From: Sphingomonas daechungensis
GTDB taxonomy: Bacteria; Pseudomonadota; Alphaproteobacteria; Sphingomonadales; Sphingomonadaceae
Reading direction: 5' to 3'
Length of the DNA: 64,000 nucleotides
Assembly (NCBI RefSeq): GCF_014489495.1
Contig: NZ_CP060780.1
Coordinates: 868,001 to 932,000, forward strand
The position numbers and the translations under genes were made by a program. Positions within the stretch are counted from its first letter, which is position 1. Every line of letters starts with the position of its first letter. The notes beneath the pieces were generated by a model. It was not told the origin of the DNA. It searched no databases and saw only the letters and a program-made list of their open reading frames with translations. Below are positions 55,533 to 64,000 of the stretch, piece by piece.

Positions 55533-57120
55533 ATGGCGACTGCCGCACCAAAAGGCGTGCTCGGGCGCATGATGATGCGCAAAAGCGTGGCCCAGGTTCA
55601 GGAAGAGACCCGGACCAGTGAGCTCAAGCGGACGCTCGGACCCTGGAACCTCGTTTTCCTCGGGATCGGCTGCATCATCGGCGCTGGTATCTTCGTTCGC
55701 ACAGGCAACGCCGCGGCGCTTCATGCCGGTCCGGCCGTCCTCATTTCCTACGCAATCGCAGGCATCGTCTGCGCCTTCGCCGGCCTGTGTTACGCCGAGT
55801 TGGCCTCAACGCTGCCCGTGTCGGGCTCCGCCTATACTTATAGCTACACCACGATCGGCGAATTCGCCGCGTGGGTGATGGGTGCGCTGCTGCTCCTCGA
55901 ATACGGCCTCGCGGCGTCCGTGGTCGCGGTGGGATGGTCCGGATACATGGTCAGCCTGTTGGGTGACATCGGGATCAACATTCCTGTCGAGCTCACCGGG
56001 CCAACCGGACATCATCTGATGAAGGATGGCGCGGAGGTGCTCGTCAACGGGGCGCCCGTCGTGTTCACCTTCAATCTTCCTGCGTTCCTCGTCTGCGCCG
56101 CGCTCGCGCTTCTGCTGTGCATCGGCGTGTCGGAATCGGCGAAGTTCAACAACGCCATCGTCGCGATCAAGGTGACCGTGCTTGTCGCCTTCATCCTCGT
56201 CGGCGGGTTCATCATTCTCAAGGATCTCGGCAGCTACACCCAGAACTGGGACCCCTTTATCCCGGCACCTACGGGCAAGGACGGCGAGTTCGGGTGGAGC
56301 GGCATCCTTCGCGCCGCATCGATCGTCTTCTTCGCCTATATCGGGTTCGAGGCTGTCTCGACTGCGGGTCAGGAGGCCAAGAACCCGGCAAGGACATGCC
56401 GTTCGGGATCATCGGCTCGTTGCTCGCCTGCACGGTCATCTACATCCTCGTTTCGATCGTGATGACCCTGATCGTGCCCTACACGTCGCTAAACGTGCCG
56501 GATCCGGTCGCCGTCGCGGTCGATGCATTCGGACCGGAATGGGCGTGGTTCGCTAAGACCATCAAGATCGGCGCGATCATCGGCCTGACCTCGGTCATCC
56601 TCGTGCTGATGTATGGCCAGACCCGAATCTTCTACACGATGGCGCGCGACGGCCTGCTTCCGCGGGTCTTCGCAACGGTTCACCAGAAGTTCCGCACGCC
56701 GTGGATCAACACCTTGCTGGTCGGTGTCATCGTCGCGTTCGCGGCGGGCTTCTTCGACATCAACAGCCTTGGCGACATGACCTCGGTCGGCACGCTCGCG
56801 GCCTTCGCCGTGGTCTGCCTGTCGGTGATCTGGCTTCGCCGGACCCACCCGGACATTCCCCGAGGCTATCGCGTACCGCTCTATCCGATCGTTCCGGCGG
56901 CTGGCATCCTGTCCTGCCTGTGGCTGATCACGACCGTGCCCTGGTACGTGCTGGTGATCTTCTTCTGGTACACGCTGGCGATGGTCGTGCTCTACTTCCT
57001 CTACGGGATGAGGAACTCGGAGCTCGGCAAGGGTGGATACGGCAAGGGCGAGGGCGACTTTCCGCTGTTCCCGGAGGACGCCCTCTGGACGAAAGCGGCG
57101 AACCCACCGTCCGGCCGTAA
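55533..57120 (+). CDS. Amino-acid permease (APC superfamily), frameshifted
   Basis: CAT-type transporter with 12 membrane helices; IGCIIGAGIFVRTG opens the first helix and RAASIVFFAYIGFEAVSTA is the helix-8 area. One break at 56387-56388 (missing G) joins EAKNPG to KDMPFGIIGSLLACTVIY. A second near 57085-57095 places the proper stop at 57118-57120 (...DESGEPTVRP); without it the frame runs into the terminator and stops at 57229. About 529 residues. Confidence 0.88.
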
Positions 57121-57143
57121 CCGGAGTCAGAGTATGAAGTTCA

Positions 57144-57170
57144 GGGCGGTCCTTCGGGGCCGCCCTTTTT
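57144..57170 (+). terminator. Rho-independent terminator after the permease gene
   Basis: GGGCGG and CCGCCC pair (57144-57149, 57160-57165) with an internal CC-TTCG-GG tetraloop stem, followed by T5 at 57166-57170. Very clean. It also abuts the 3' end of the convergent PfkB kinase gene. Confidence 0.88.
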
Positions 57171-57171
57171 C

Positions 57172-58167
57172 TTATGCGACGAGGTCGCCCGCGAGCACCT
57201 TGAGGTCGGCTTCCGGGCGCGCACCGTAGTGCTGGATGACCTCGGCTGCCGCGATCGCGCCGAGACGCAGTGATTCCTCGAGGCTGCGGTCGCGCGCGAC
57301 GCCGAACAGGAAGCCGGCCGCGAACAGGTCGCCCGCGCCGGTCGTGTCGACCAGCTTCTCGATCGGCTCCGCAGGAACGTCGGCGCGCTCATCGCCGCGA
57401 GTGGCCAATGCGCCATCTTCGCTGCGGGTCACGACGAGGATTTCGACCTTGTCCTTCACTGCCGCGACTGCAGATTCGAGATGCGCCACGCCGGCCAGCG
57501 CCTCAATCTCCGCCTGGTTGGCGAACAGGATGTCGATGCGGCCGCTATCGAGCAGCTCGTTGAACCCGTCGCGATGGCGATCGACGCAGAACGTGTCCGA
57601 CAAGGTGAAGGCAACTTTGCGGCCAGCGTCCCGCGCAACCTCGATCGCCCGGACCATCGCGTAGCGCGGAGTCTCCGGGTCCCAAAGATAACCTTCGAGG
57701 TAGAGAATCCGAGCCGCCCGGATCTGGTCCTCGTCTAGCGCGCTTGCCGGAAGCAGCTGCGCGGCACCGAGAAACGTATTCATGGTCCGGTGCCCGTCGG
57801 GCGTGACCAGGATCATCGAGCGCGCAGTCGGAACTCCGACATCCGATGCCGGTGTGATGAACTCCACGCCCGCGGAAGTCAGGTCGTGCCGGTAGAACTC
57901 GCCGAGCTGGTCCTTCGCCACCTGGCCGATGAAACCCGCGGTCCCGCCGAACGCCGCGATCCCGGCGGCCGTGTTGCCAGCCGATCCGCCGCTAACCTGG
58001 TGCGCCGGGCCCATGTGGGAGTAGAGCCGCTCAGCCTCATCGGCGTCGATCAGCCGCATCGATCCCTTCACCAACCCCTCCATGTCGAGGAAGTCGTCGG
58101 AGGCGTTGGCGATCACGTCGACGATGGCATTTCCGATGCACAAGACGTCGAGACGGCAGTCGGTCAT
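57172..58167 (-). CDS. PfkB-type sugar kinase (adenosine kinase-like)
   Basis: 331 residues, intact. Start MTDCRLDVLCIGNAIVDVI, GGSAGNTAAGIAAFGG, and the PfkB signature DTTGAGDLFAAGFL with the catalytic Asp. In sphingomonads the nearest named relatives are adenosine kinases. Cytoplasmic. Confidence 0.85.
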   Translation of the reverse strand: MTDCRLDVLCIGNAIVDVIANASDDFLDMEGLVKGSMRLIDADEAERLYSHMGPAHQVSGGSAGNTAAGIAAFGGTAGFIGQVAKDQLGEFYRHDLTSAGVEFITPASDVGVPTARSMILVTPDGHRTMNTFLGAAQLLPASALDEDQIRAARILYLEGYLWDPETPRYAMVRAIEVARDAGRKVAFTLSDTFCVDRHRDGFNELLDSGRIDILFANQAEIEALAGVAHLESAVAAVKDKVEILVVTRSEDGALATRGDERADVPAEPIEKLVDTTGAGDLFAAGFLFGVARDRSLEESLRLGAIAAAEVIQHYGARPEADLKVLAGDLVA

Positions 58168-58269
58168 GTAGGAGCACCTGTTGCTTTTGCGGGGGAAAGC
58201 GCGCGCCTAGCTGCGCCGGGCCCGGGCGGCAAGCTTGCCTCGCCTCCCTGCCGCCGCCATGACTAGGCG

Positions 58270-58625
58270 ATGCGCAAGATCCTTCCTCTCACTGGTGCCG
58301 TGTTGCTTTCCGCCTGCGCCACCCAGCCGGGACCGGAGCCGGAGCCGGCTTCAAGGCCTACCCCACCGGCCCGTCCGTTCCGGGTTCGCTGGTGAACATG
58401 ACGGCGGCGGAGCTGATCCAGAAGATGGGTCAGCCGAAGCTACAGGTCCGCGAGGGACCCGGCCTCAAGCTGCAGTTCAAGAGCCGCTCATGCATCCTCG
58501 ACGCCTATCTCTACCCTTCACCGTCGGGCGGCCTGCCCGAGCGCGTGACTCACGTCGACACGCGCCTGTCGAACGGCAATGACACGTCTCAACAGGCCTG
58601 TATCGCGTCCCTCATCCGAAGCTGA
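58270..58625 (+). CDS. Lipoprotein, frameshifted
   Basis: Lipobox in AVLLSACATQPGPEPEP, then one missing base at 58347-58348 continues GFKAYPTGPSVPGSLVN and the domain MTAAELIQKMGQPKLQVREG, with SCILDAYLYPSPSGG. About 118 residues. SmpA/BamE-like small beta domain is possible (MGQP... turn) but not certain. Ends inside the convergent queG gene. Confidence 0.65.
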
Positions 58626-59685
58626 TCGAGCGCCCAGGCCGCGGCCTCGGCAATCACCGGGTCGGGGTCCGAAACATGCACTTCTACGCTGGACGCCAGC
58701 GCCCCTGAGCCGCTGTTGCCCGCTGCAATGAGGCAATTGCGGATCAGGCGATCGCGGCCAATCCGCTTGATCGGCGACCCCGCGAACATCTCGCGGAAAG
58801 CCGCGTCATCGAGCTTCAGCAGGTCGGCCAGGCTCGGCGCCGTAAGCTCCGCTCGGGCAGGAACGCCCGATTGGCTGCAGCCGCGTCGGCAAAGCTGTTC
58901 CACGGACACACCGCCAAACAGTCGTCGCAGCCGTAGATGCGGTTCCCCATTGCCTCACGAAACTCCTCCGGAATCTGCCCGTCATGTTCGATCGTCAGGT
59001 AGGAAATGCATTTGCGTGCATCGATGCGATGTTCCGGCCCGATCGCCCCTGTCGGACAGGAGTCGAGGCATCGCGTGCACGTCCCGCAGTGGATGCCGTC
59101 GGTGGCCGGCGAGTCGGGAGCCAGTTCCAGCTCAGTCAGGATCACGCCGAGGAACAGCCAACTCCCATGCTCGCGGGAAACGAGATTGGTGTGCTTGCCC
59201 TGCCAGCCGATCCCGGCCGCCTGGGCCAGTGGCTTCTCCATCACGGGCGCCGTGTCGACGAAGACCTTGAGCTCGCTTGGCGCTGCATCGACGATGAAAC
59301 GGGCCAGCGCCTTCAGCGCCTTCTTGACCGTCTTGTGATAGTCGCCGCCCTGCGCATAGACCGAGATGCGCCCGCGCTCCGTCTCATTTCCTAGCGCCAT
59401 CGGATCGGACGTAGGTGCATAGCTCATCCCCAGCGCGATCGCCGATCTCGCGTCGGGCCACATCGCTTTCGGAGACACGCGGTGATCGGCCCGCGTCTCC
59501 ATCCAGCCCATCGTCCCGTGATTCCCCGCCTCGATCCACTTGCGGATATCGAGCCCTGCGGAATCGGCGGCATCCGCGCGCGTGAACCCGCAGGCGGCAA
59601 AGCCCAGGCGCTCGGCCTCGGCCCGTATTGCCTCCTTAAGGGTTTGGCTCTTATCCACGGCGCTGCCCTTAACACCGCGCTCCAT
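58589..59685 (-). CDS. queG: Epoxyqueuosine reductase, frameshifted
   Basis: Two [4Fe-4S] sites: HCGTCTRCLDSCPTGAI and CDDCLAVCPWN; cobalamin-type N domain. One base missing at 58855-58857 joins LPRAELTAPSLADLL to the C-terminal HEAT-like helices (IKRIGRDRLIRNCLIAAGN). About 366 residues; GTG at 59658 (MDKSQTLKEAIRAEA) is an alternative start. Last step of queuosine tRNA modification. Confidence 0.9.
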
Positions 59686-59705
59686 CGTTTCTCTAAGGAA
59701 TTCCA

Positions 59706-60670
59706 GTGCTTCGACAGGCTTCGCCGCAGGGTTGGACGGAAGGGCTGGCCGTCGAAGCGCGCGACCTTGTCAAGGACTTCGCGGAGAAGCGCGCGGTCGA
59801 CGGCGTCAGCCTCGAAGTTCCGGTCGGTTCCATCTTTGGCCTGCTCGGGCCAAACGGCGCCGGCAAGACGACGACGCTGCGAATGTTGCTCGGCATCATC
59901 GAGCCGTCGTCGGGAGAACGCTGCGTGCTGGGTCACACGCGTCCGATCGAAGCCGCTCACCAGATCGGCTACTTGCCCGAGGAGCGCGGCCTCTACCCGT
60001 CGATGAACGCGCGGAGGGGATTGCCTTCATGGGCGCGCTTCGCGGCCTCCCCCTCTCGACAGCCCGCAAACGCGCCGACCAATTGCTCGAGGAGAATGGC
60101 CTCGGCGAGTGGGCGAAGAAGCCGATCCGGACCTTGTCCAAGGGCATGGCCCAGACGGTCCAGCTGCTTGGCACGCTCGTCCACGAGCCGCGGATGATCG
60201 TGCTCGACGAACCCTTCTCCGGTCTCGATCCGATCAACCAGGGCAAGCTGGAGCGATTGATCCGCAGCCGCGCGGCGGACGGCGTCACCATCATCTTTTC
60301 CACGCACGTCATCGCCCACGCCGAACGGCTTTGCGAGCAGATCGCGATCATCGCCGGTGGTAAGGTCGCCTTCAACGGCCGCGTAGACGAGGCGCGTGAA
60401 TGCCTTCGTCCCATCGTCCGCCTCCGCACCCGCGAGCGCGATGGTCCGTGGCGCTCGGCGCTCCCGCCCTCGGCACGCGAAGAAGGCGGTGACTGGATTT
60501 TCGAGCTTCCTCAAAGCGGCCCGGAGCCGCTGCTCAAGGCCTTGATCGACGGCGGCGCGGGCATCGAGACGCTTGCGATCGAACGCCCCGGTCTTCACGA
60601 AGCCTTCGTCGCGATTGCCGGGGATGCGGCGGCCCGGGCCATGGCGGTCGAGCCGGAGAACGTGCAGTGA
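59706..60670 (+). CDS. ABC-2 exporter ATP-binding protein, frameshifted
   Basis: Walker A GPNGAGKTT, signature TLSKGMAQ, Walker B MIVLDEPFSGLD, H-loop region STHVIAHAERL. One missing G near 60014 joins PSMNARE to GIAFMGALRGLPL. About 322 residues. Overlaps the permease start by 4 bp; the pair forms a NatAB-type export system. Confidence 0.9.
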
Positions 60671-61869
60671 AAGAGCTCATTCGCGCCGCCTTCGTGATCG
60701 CCCGCCGCGATTTCTCGGCCACCGTGCTTTCCCGCACCTTCCTGCTGTTTCTGCTGGGGCCGTTCTTCCCGGTCCTGATGATCGCCGTCTTCGGCGCAGC
60801 CACCGCCCCAATGAGCGCGACCGAGCGTCCGACGGTCGGCGTGATCGCCACTGCCCAGGACTTCCAGCAGCTGGATGCCGCCCGCAATCGGCTCCAGGAT
60901 ACATTCGGAGCGATCGGGATGATCGGACTCCAGCGGGTTGATCCCAACGGCCAGCCTCAGCAGGCCGCGCGCACGCTGGAGAGCGCCAAGCCGGGCTACG
61001 TCGCAGTCCTTGAAGGCGGGTTGGCCAGTCCGAGGCTGCTCGGGTCGGTCAGCGCACAGAGCGGGACGGCCAAGCAGTTGCGGCTGATCATTGCCGAGGC
61101 GCGCCGGTCCGGCACTCCTTCGGAAGCCGTCCACTTGCCCGTGATGCTGACCAGCCCATCGCCGAATGCGCCAAACACCGGAGCCCACGCGCTGACCGCG
61201 CGAGGCGGCCAGTCGTTGCTGTTCCTACTTACCCTCCTCCTCGCCGGCATGCTTTTGTCGCAGCTGATCGAGGAGAAATCGAACAAGGTGATCGAGGTGC
61301 TCGCCGCGGCAGTGCCGATCGATTCCATTTTCCTCGGCAAGCTGCTGGCGATGCTGTGCGCCTCGCTCGTCGGAATCGCCGTCTGGGCCGCCGTGGGTGC
61401 CGCAGCCATTGCCGTATTCGCACCGAACGGCCTGAGCGCTCTTCCGCCACCCGCGGTCGGTTGGCCGACCTTCATCCTGCTTGGCATCGTCTATTTCGCG
61501 ATGAGCTACCTGCTCCTGGGTGCCATCTTCCTCGGCATTGGCGCCCACGCCTCCAGCGCACGGGAAGTGCAGACCCTGTCGATGCCGGTAACCATGGCCC
61601 AGGTCGTCATTTTCGCCTTCGCCTCGGTCGCGGTCGGCGCGCCCAACGCAACCAAGGCGATTGCCGCGGCGATCTTCCCGCTATCCTCGCCCTACGTGAT
61701 GATCGCACGCGCCGGCGAGCTCCCGGGACTGCTGCCGCACCTCGTCGCGATCGTCTGGCAACTCCTGTGGGTCGCCCTCTTCCTCCGAATCGCCTCGCGC
61801 ATCTTCAGGCGGAGCGTGCTCAAGTCCGGACCGACGCGATTGAAAAGCAGGAAGCTCGCCCGGACGTAG
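60667..61869 (+). CDS. ABC-2 type permease
   Basis: 400 residues, intact. One N-terminal helix (TFLLFLLGPFFPVLMIAVFG), a large periplasmic loop (about residues 50-175), then five C-terminal helices starting SLLFLLTLLLAGMLLSQLI. EEKSNKVIEVLAAAVP is typical of the NatB-type. Partner of the upstream ATPase. Confidence 0.92.
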   Translation: MKELIRAAFVIARRDFSATVLSRTFLLFLLGPFFPVLMIAVFGAATAPMSATERPTVGVIATAQDFQQLDAARNRLQDTFGAIGMIGLQRVDPNGQPQQAARTLESAKPGYVAVLEGGLASPRLLGSVSAQSGTAKQLRLIIAEARRSGTPSEAVHLPVMLTSPSPNAPNTGAHALTARGGQSLLFLLTLLLAGMLLSQLIEEKSNKVIEVLAAAVPIDSIFLGKLLAMLCASLVGIAVWAAVGAAAIAVFAPNGLSALPPPAVGWPTFILLGIVYFAMSYLLLGAIFLGIGAHASSAREVQTLSMPVTMAQVVIFAFASVAVGAPNATKAIAAAIFPLSSPYVMIARAGELPGLLPHLVAIVWQLLWVALFLRIASRIFRRSVLKSGPTRLKSRKLART

Positions 61870-61899
61870 TGTCCGCCTTCGACCCAAACCGGCCGCTAG
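61869..61899 (-). repeat. Single distant copy of the dispersed repeat
   Basis: tgtccgccttcgacccaaac then cggccgctag. Reverse orientation, like copies left of the recombinase. Only copy I found outside the accessory region, so the family is not confined to it. Confidence 0.65.
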
Positions 61900-62098
61900 C
61901 CTCGGTTCTCGAAGTCTAGAGGCCGAGCGCATGCCATGGAGCCGATTTGGAGCGGACGCTTTTGGCTCGAGACGCCAACGGAGAAACAGAGAACCTTTTG
62001 GATCATCATGAAATGATCAGGAAATGATCATCGCTCTCCGATAGGCGGCTGGTCACTGTCCTCGCGCACCCGCTTCGGGGTGATGAAGGAGAGGACGG

Positions 62099-62695
62099 AT
62101 GGCTAGCAAGACATTCGCTAGGATTGCGGCAGGACTGGCGGCGCTTGTTTGCGCAACGGCGGCACAGGCCGACATACTCGATTTCTCAGGAACAATCTCT
62201 GGGCTCGGAATTGCAGGACCGGACGCCACCTGCGCGCCTGCTCCTTCCAGAGGGATTCTCGATCCATCAACGTCGACTGGAAACTCGACATTGGGGAGTT
62301 TCACATATGGTCACAACTGGTGTTTCTCTGGGGCATCGGGTCCGATCAACGGCACCTTCCAGCTCGACTTTGGGACCGATGAGATCTTTGGCTCGGTCGC
62401 AGGCCTGGCGACACCGAGCGGAACACCTTTTCTGACCAACCTCAACTTAACCTACACCATCCTTGGAGGCACGGGCCTGTATGCCAATGCCAATGGGTCT
62501 TTTGGCGGAATCGCCACGTCGCAGCTCGAAGCGGGCGTCGGCTCGCATTTCAATCTCAACTTTGGCGGCTCCGTCAACGCCGTCCCAGAACCTGCGACCT
62601 GGGCGATGATGCTGGTCGGATTTGGTGTCGTCGGATTCCAGATCCGGCGCAAGAATTCGCGAAAGGGCGGGGCCCTCATGGCGCGCCCCAACTGA
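62099..62695 (+). CDS. PEPxxWA-CTERM surface protein
   Basis: 198 residues. Signal peptide (ALVCATAAQA), a beta-rich secreted domain with GSFTYGHNWCFSG and LNLTYTILGGTGLYANANGS, and a C-terminal sorting segment VPEPATWAMMLVGFGVVGF followed by QIRRK. Such proteins are cut by an exosortase and tied to extracellular polysaccharide. Typical of sphingomonads. Confidence 0.9.
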   Translation: MASKTFARIAAGLAALVCATAAQADILDFSGTISGLGIAGPDATCAPAPSRGILDPSTSTGNSTLGSFTYGHNWCFSGASGPINGTFQLDFGTDEIFGSVAGLATPSGTPFLTNLNLTYTILGGTGLYANANGSFGGIATSQLEAGVGSHFNLNFGGSVNAVPEPATWAMMLVGFGVVGFQIRRKNSRKGGALMARPN

Positions 62696-62866
62696 AAAAT
62701 GGATCGGGGGCACGCTTGCCCGTACCGGTCCATGCGGGCCTCTCGGTCTTTCATCCAACACACTTGTTCGAACGGGCCAGGTCGCAGACGATTTGCGATA
62801 CATATTGAACAAGCAATCCTGGACGGCTGGTTGGAAATGGCACTCAAAGTAGTAAGCTAGAATCAA

Positions 62867-64000
62867 ATGCTTGGAACCGCTCTTGCCGGTCTCGCGGCAG
62901 CGTCAGCCCTGCGACCCTCCGACAATGTCACCTCGGAATCCGAACTCACCGCAGGCAGCGTGATCATGGTGACCGGGGAGCGCGTCCGACGCTCCGAGTT
63001 CGACACACCGGCGAGCGTGGAGGTCTTCGATCAACAGCGGATTGAAGGTTCTGTTGGCGTAGATCGCATTGAGCAGATCCTCGAATTGATCCCCAATGTT
63101 CAGCTTTCCTCGGGCGGGGAAGGCCCGACGATCCGCGGCCAGGATACGACCGGCCCGACCCGCGACTTGCCGGCTTTCCTCGGCGGCACCCGGCCGCGCA
63201 CGACGCTGATCGTCGACGGGAGGCCTGTCAGCTTCAACGAGTTCGTATTCGGCTCAGCGCCACTTTGGGACGTGGATCAAGTCGAGGTTTTCCGGAGCCC
63301 GCAGACCACCACCCAGGGGCAAAACTCGATCGCCGGCGCAATCTTCGTCCAAACTAGCGATCCGTCGTTCGACCCGCAGACTCGCGCGCGCGTGATCGTT
63401 GGCAACCTCGGCACGCGGCAGGCCTCGTTCAGCGCTACAGGCCCGATCGATCGAGATGTTGCAATCCGCGTCGCCGCCGACCTGCGCTACAGCCATCCTG
63501 CGAGCAAGATCGCCGATCGAGTTGAGGGAGCCGATCCCAACCACGATGTCTATGGCCTCGTCCGAGGCAAGTTGCTCGCGAATTTGAGCGATTCTGTTCG
63601 CTTCCAGCTTTCCCTCAGCCATTCAAAATCGCAAATGCCTCAGTTTGAGGCGGTCCGACCGCCGTTCAAGCTCCGGGAGGACCCGGGTGCGTCCTATGGG
63701 ACGTTCAAAATCGGAGTGGATTCGGGAACGGCATCCTCAACCGCTGCCCTGTCGCCATCTTTGACCCTGAAGACCCTTTTCACAGGCGGTCGGACGGAGA
63801 TCCGCCGGTTTGCACCGCCCGGCCTGGGCACCACCCGGATCGCCGGGCGCGACTGGTCGGGTGAGACCTTATTCACTTGGGACCCCTCCGAGACTCTGCA
63901 AACCACAATGGGGCTGTCCCACCGCCAGGCCACCCTTCACCAGATGATCGACCTCTCGCAACTGTCCGGAATCGGGCGGTTCGATGACACGCAGCGCGCG
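62867..64000 (+). CDS. TonB-dependent receptor, N-terminal part (3' cut by window edge)
   Basis: 378 codons open to the window end, no break. Signal region MLGTALAGLAAASALRP, TonB box-like SVIMVTGERVRRS, plug domain with GVDRIEQILELIPNVQLSSG, PTRDLPAFLGGT, RTTLIVDGRP and QVEVFRSPQTTTQGQNSIAG, then barrel strands with NLGTRQASFSATGPID. It resembles the large sphingomonad TonB receptors; the ligand is unknown. No partner gene visible before the edge. Confidence 0.88.
   Translation, partial: MLGTALAGLAAASALRPSDNVTSESELTAGSVIMVTGERVRRSEFDTPASVEVFDQQRIEGSVGVDRIEQILELIPNVQLSSGGEGPTIRGQDTTGPTRDLPAFLGGTRPRTTLIVDGRPVSFNEFVFGSAPLWDVDQVEVFRSPQTTTQGQNSIAGAIFVQTSDPSFDPQTRARVIVGNLGTRQASFSATGPIDRDVAIRVAADLRYSHPASKIADRVEGADPNHDVYGLVRGKLLANLSDSVRFQLSLSHSKSQMPQFEAVRPPFKLREDPGASYGTFKIGVDSGTASSTAALSPSLTLKTLFTGGRTEIRRFAPPGLGTTRIAGRDWSGETLFTWDPSETLQTTMGLSHRQATLHQMIDLSQLSGIGRFDDTQRA

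Noticed and set aside
57121..57229. Extended C terminus of the amino-acid permease to 57229
   Set aside because: It would run through the terminator hairpin at 57144-57170; restoring one base puts the stop at 57120.
61990..62035. Direct repeat gaaatgatca upstream of the PEP-CTERM gene as an operator
   Set aside because: Only two copies of a short AT-rich word; no palindrome or regulator nearby to support it.

Overview
The window comes from a high-GC alphaproteobacterium, almost certainly order Sphingomonadales. The indicators are a PEPxxWA-CTERM protein, several TonB-dependent receptors, a De Ley-Doudoroff galactose cluster, a DUF2585 protein, an SspB-type ClpXP adaptor, and a small dispersed repeat that I remember as common in sphingomonad genomes (memory only, not checked here).

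Layout. 0-5.7 kb: end of a sulfatase, a DUF2092 protein with a secreted Asn-rich partner, aquaporin Z and a TonB receptor. 5.7-15 kb: a leftward stress-type operon (SRPBCC protein, zinc alcohol dehydrogenase, short-chain dehydrogenase) diverges from a tightly overlapped rightward operon. That operon encodes a PQQ alcohol dehydrogenase with lanthanide-type ligands, a cytochrome c lipoprotein and a caa3-type cytochrome oxidase, so it could be a complete alcohol-to-oxygen electron chain. It breaks off inside the oxidase assembly gene ctaG.

15-32.3 kb is accessory DNA. Small membrane, lipoprotein and secreted genes are separated from each other by about 21 copies of one ~53-bp repeat. The repeats face one way left of a catalytic-domain-only tyrosine recombinase (19.07-19.67 kb) and the other way right of it, and a ~390-bp gene unit is duplicated in inverse orientation across it. 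A repeat-free multidrug efflux block (TetR, NodT, EmrA, EmrB) lies inside. 32.3-36.7 kb is a decayed mobile module: truncated recombinase, DNA-binding proteins, methyltransferase remnant, and a P4-type integrase beside tRNA-Ser(GCT). A 15-bp copy of the tRNA 3' end at 5.70 kb may be the other attachment site, which would make a ~31-kb island.

37-64 kb is ordinary chromosome: L,D-transpeptidase, VOC protein, galactose catabolism (mutarotase, GH1 enzyme, dgoK, dgoA, galactose dehydrogenase), a Crp/Fnr regulator, pyrC, ygfZ, an acnA operon, corA, a pagL-like deacylase, fumC, sspB, a HIT protein, an amino-acid permease, a PfkB kinase, queG, an ABC-2 exporter, a PEP-CTERM protein and the start of another TonB receptor.

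Over 40 reading-frame breaks occur, including in housekeeping genes. Almost all are repaired by adding back one G or C, usually in a short homopolymer. I read these as missing-base sequence errors, not gene decay, and annotate such genes as whole CDSs with the break positions noted. Real truncations (ctaG, the 33-kb recombinase, the methyltransferase) are called pseudogenes.
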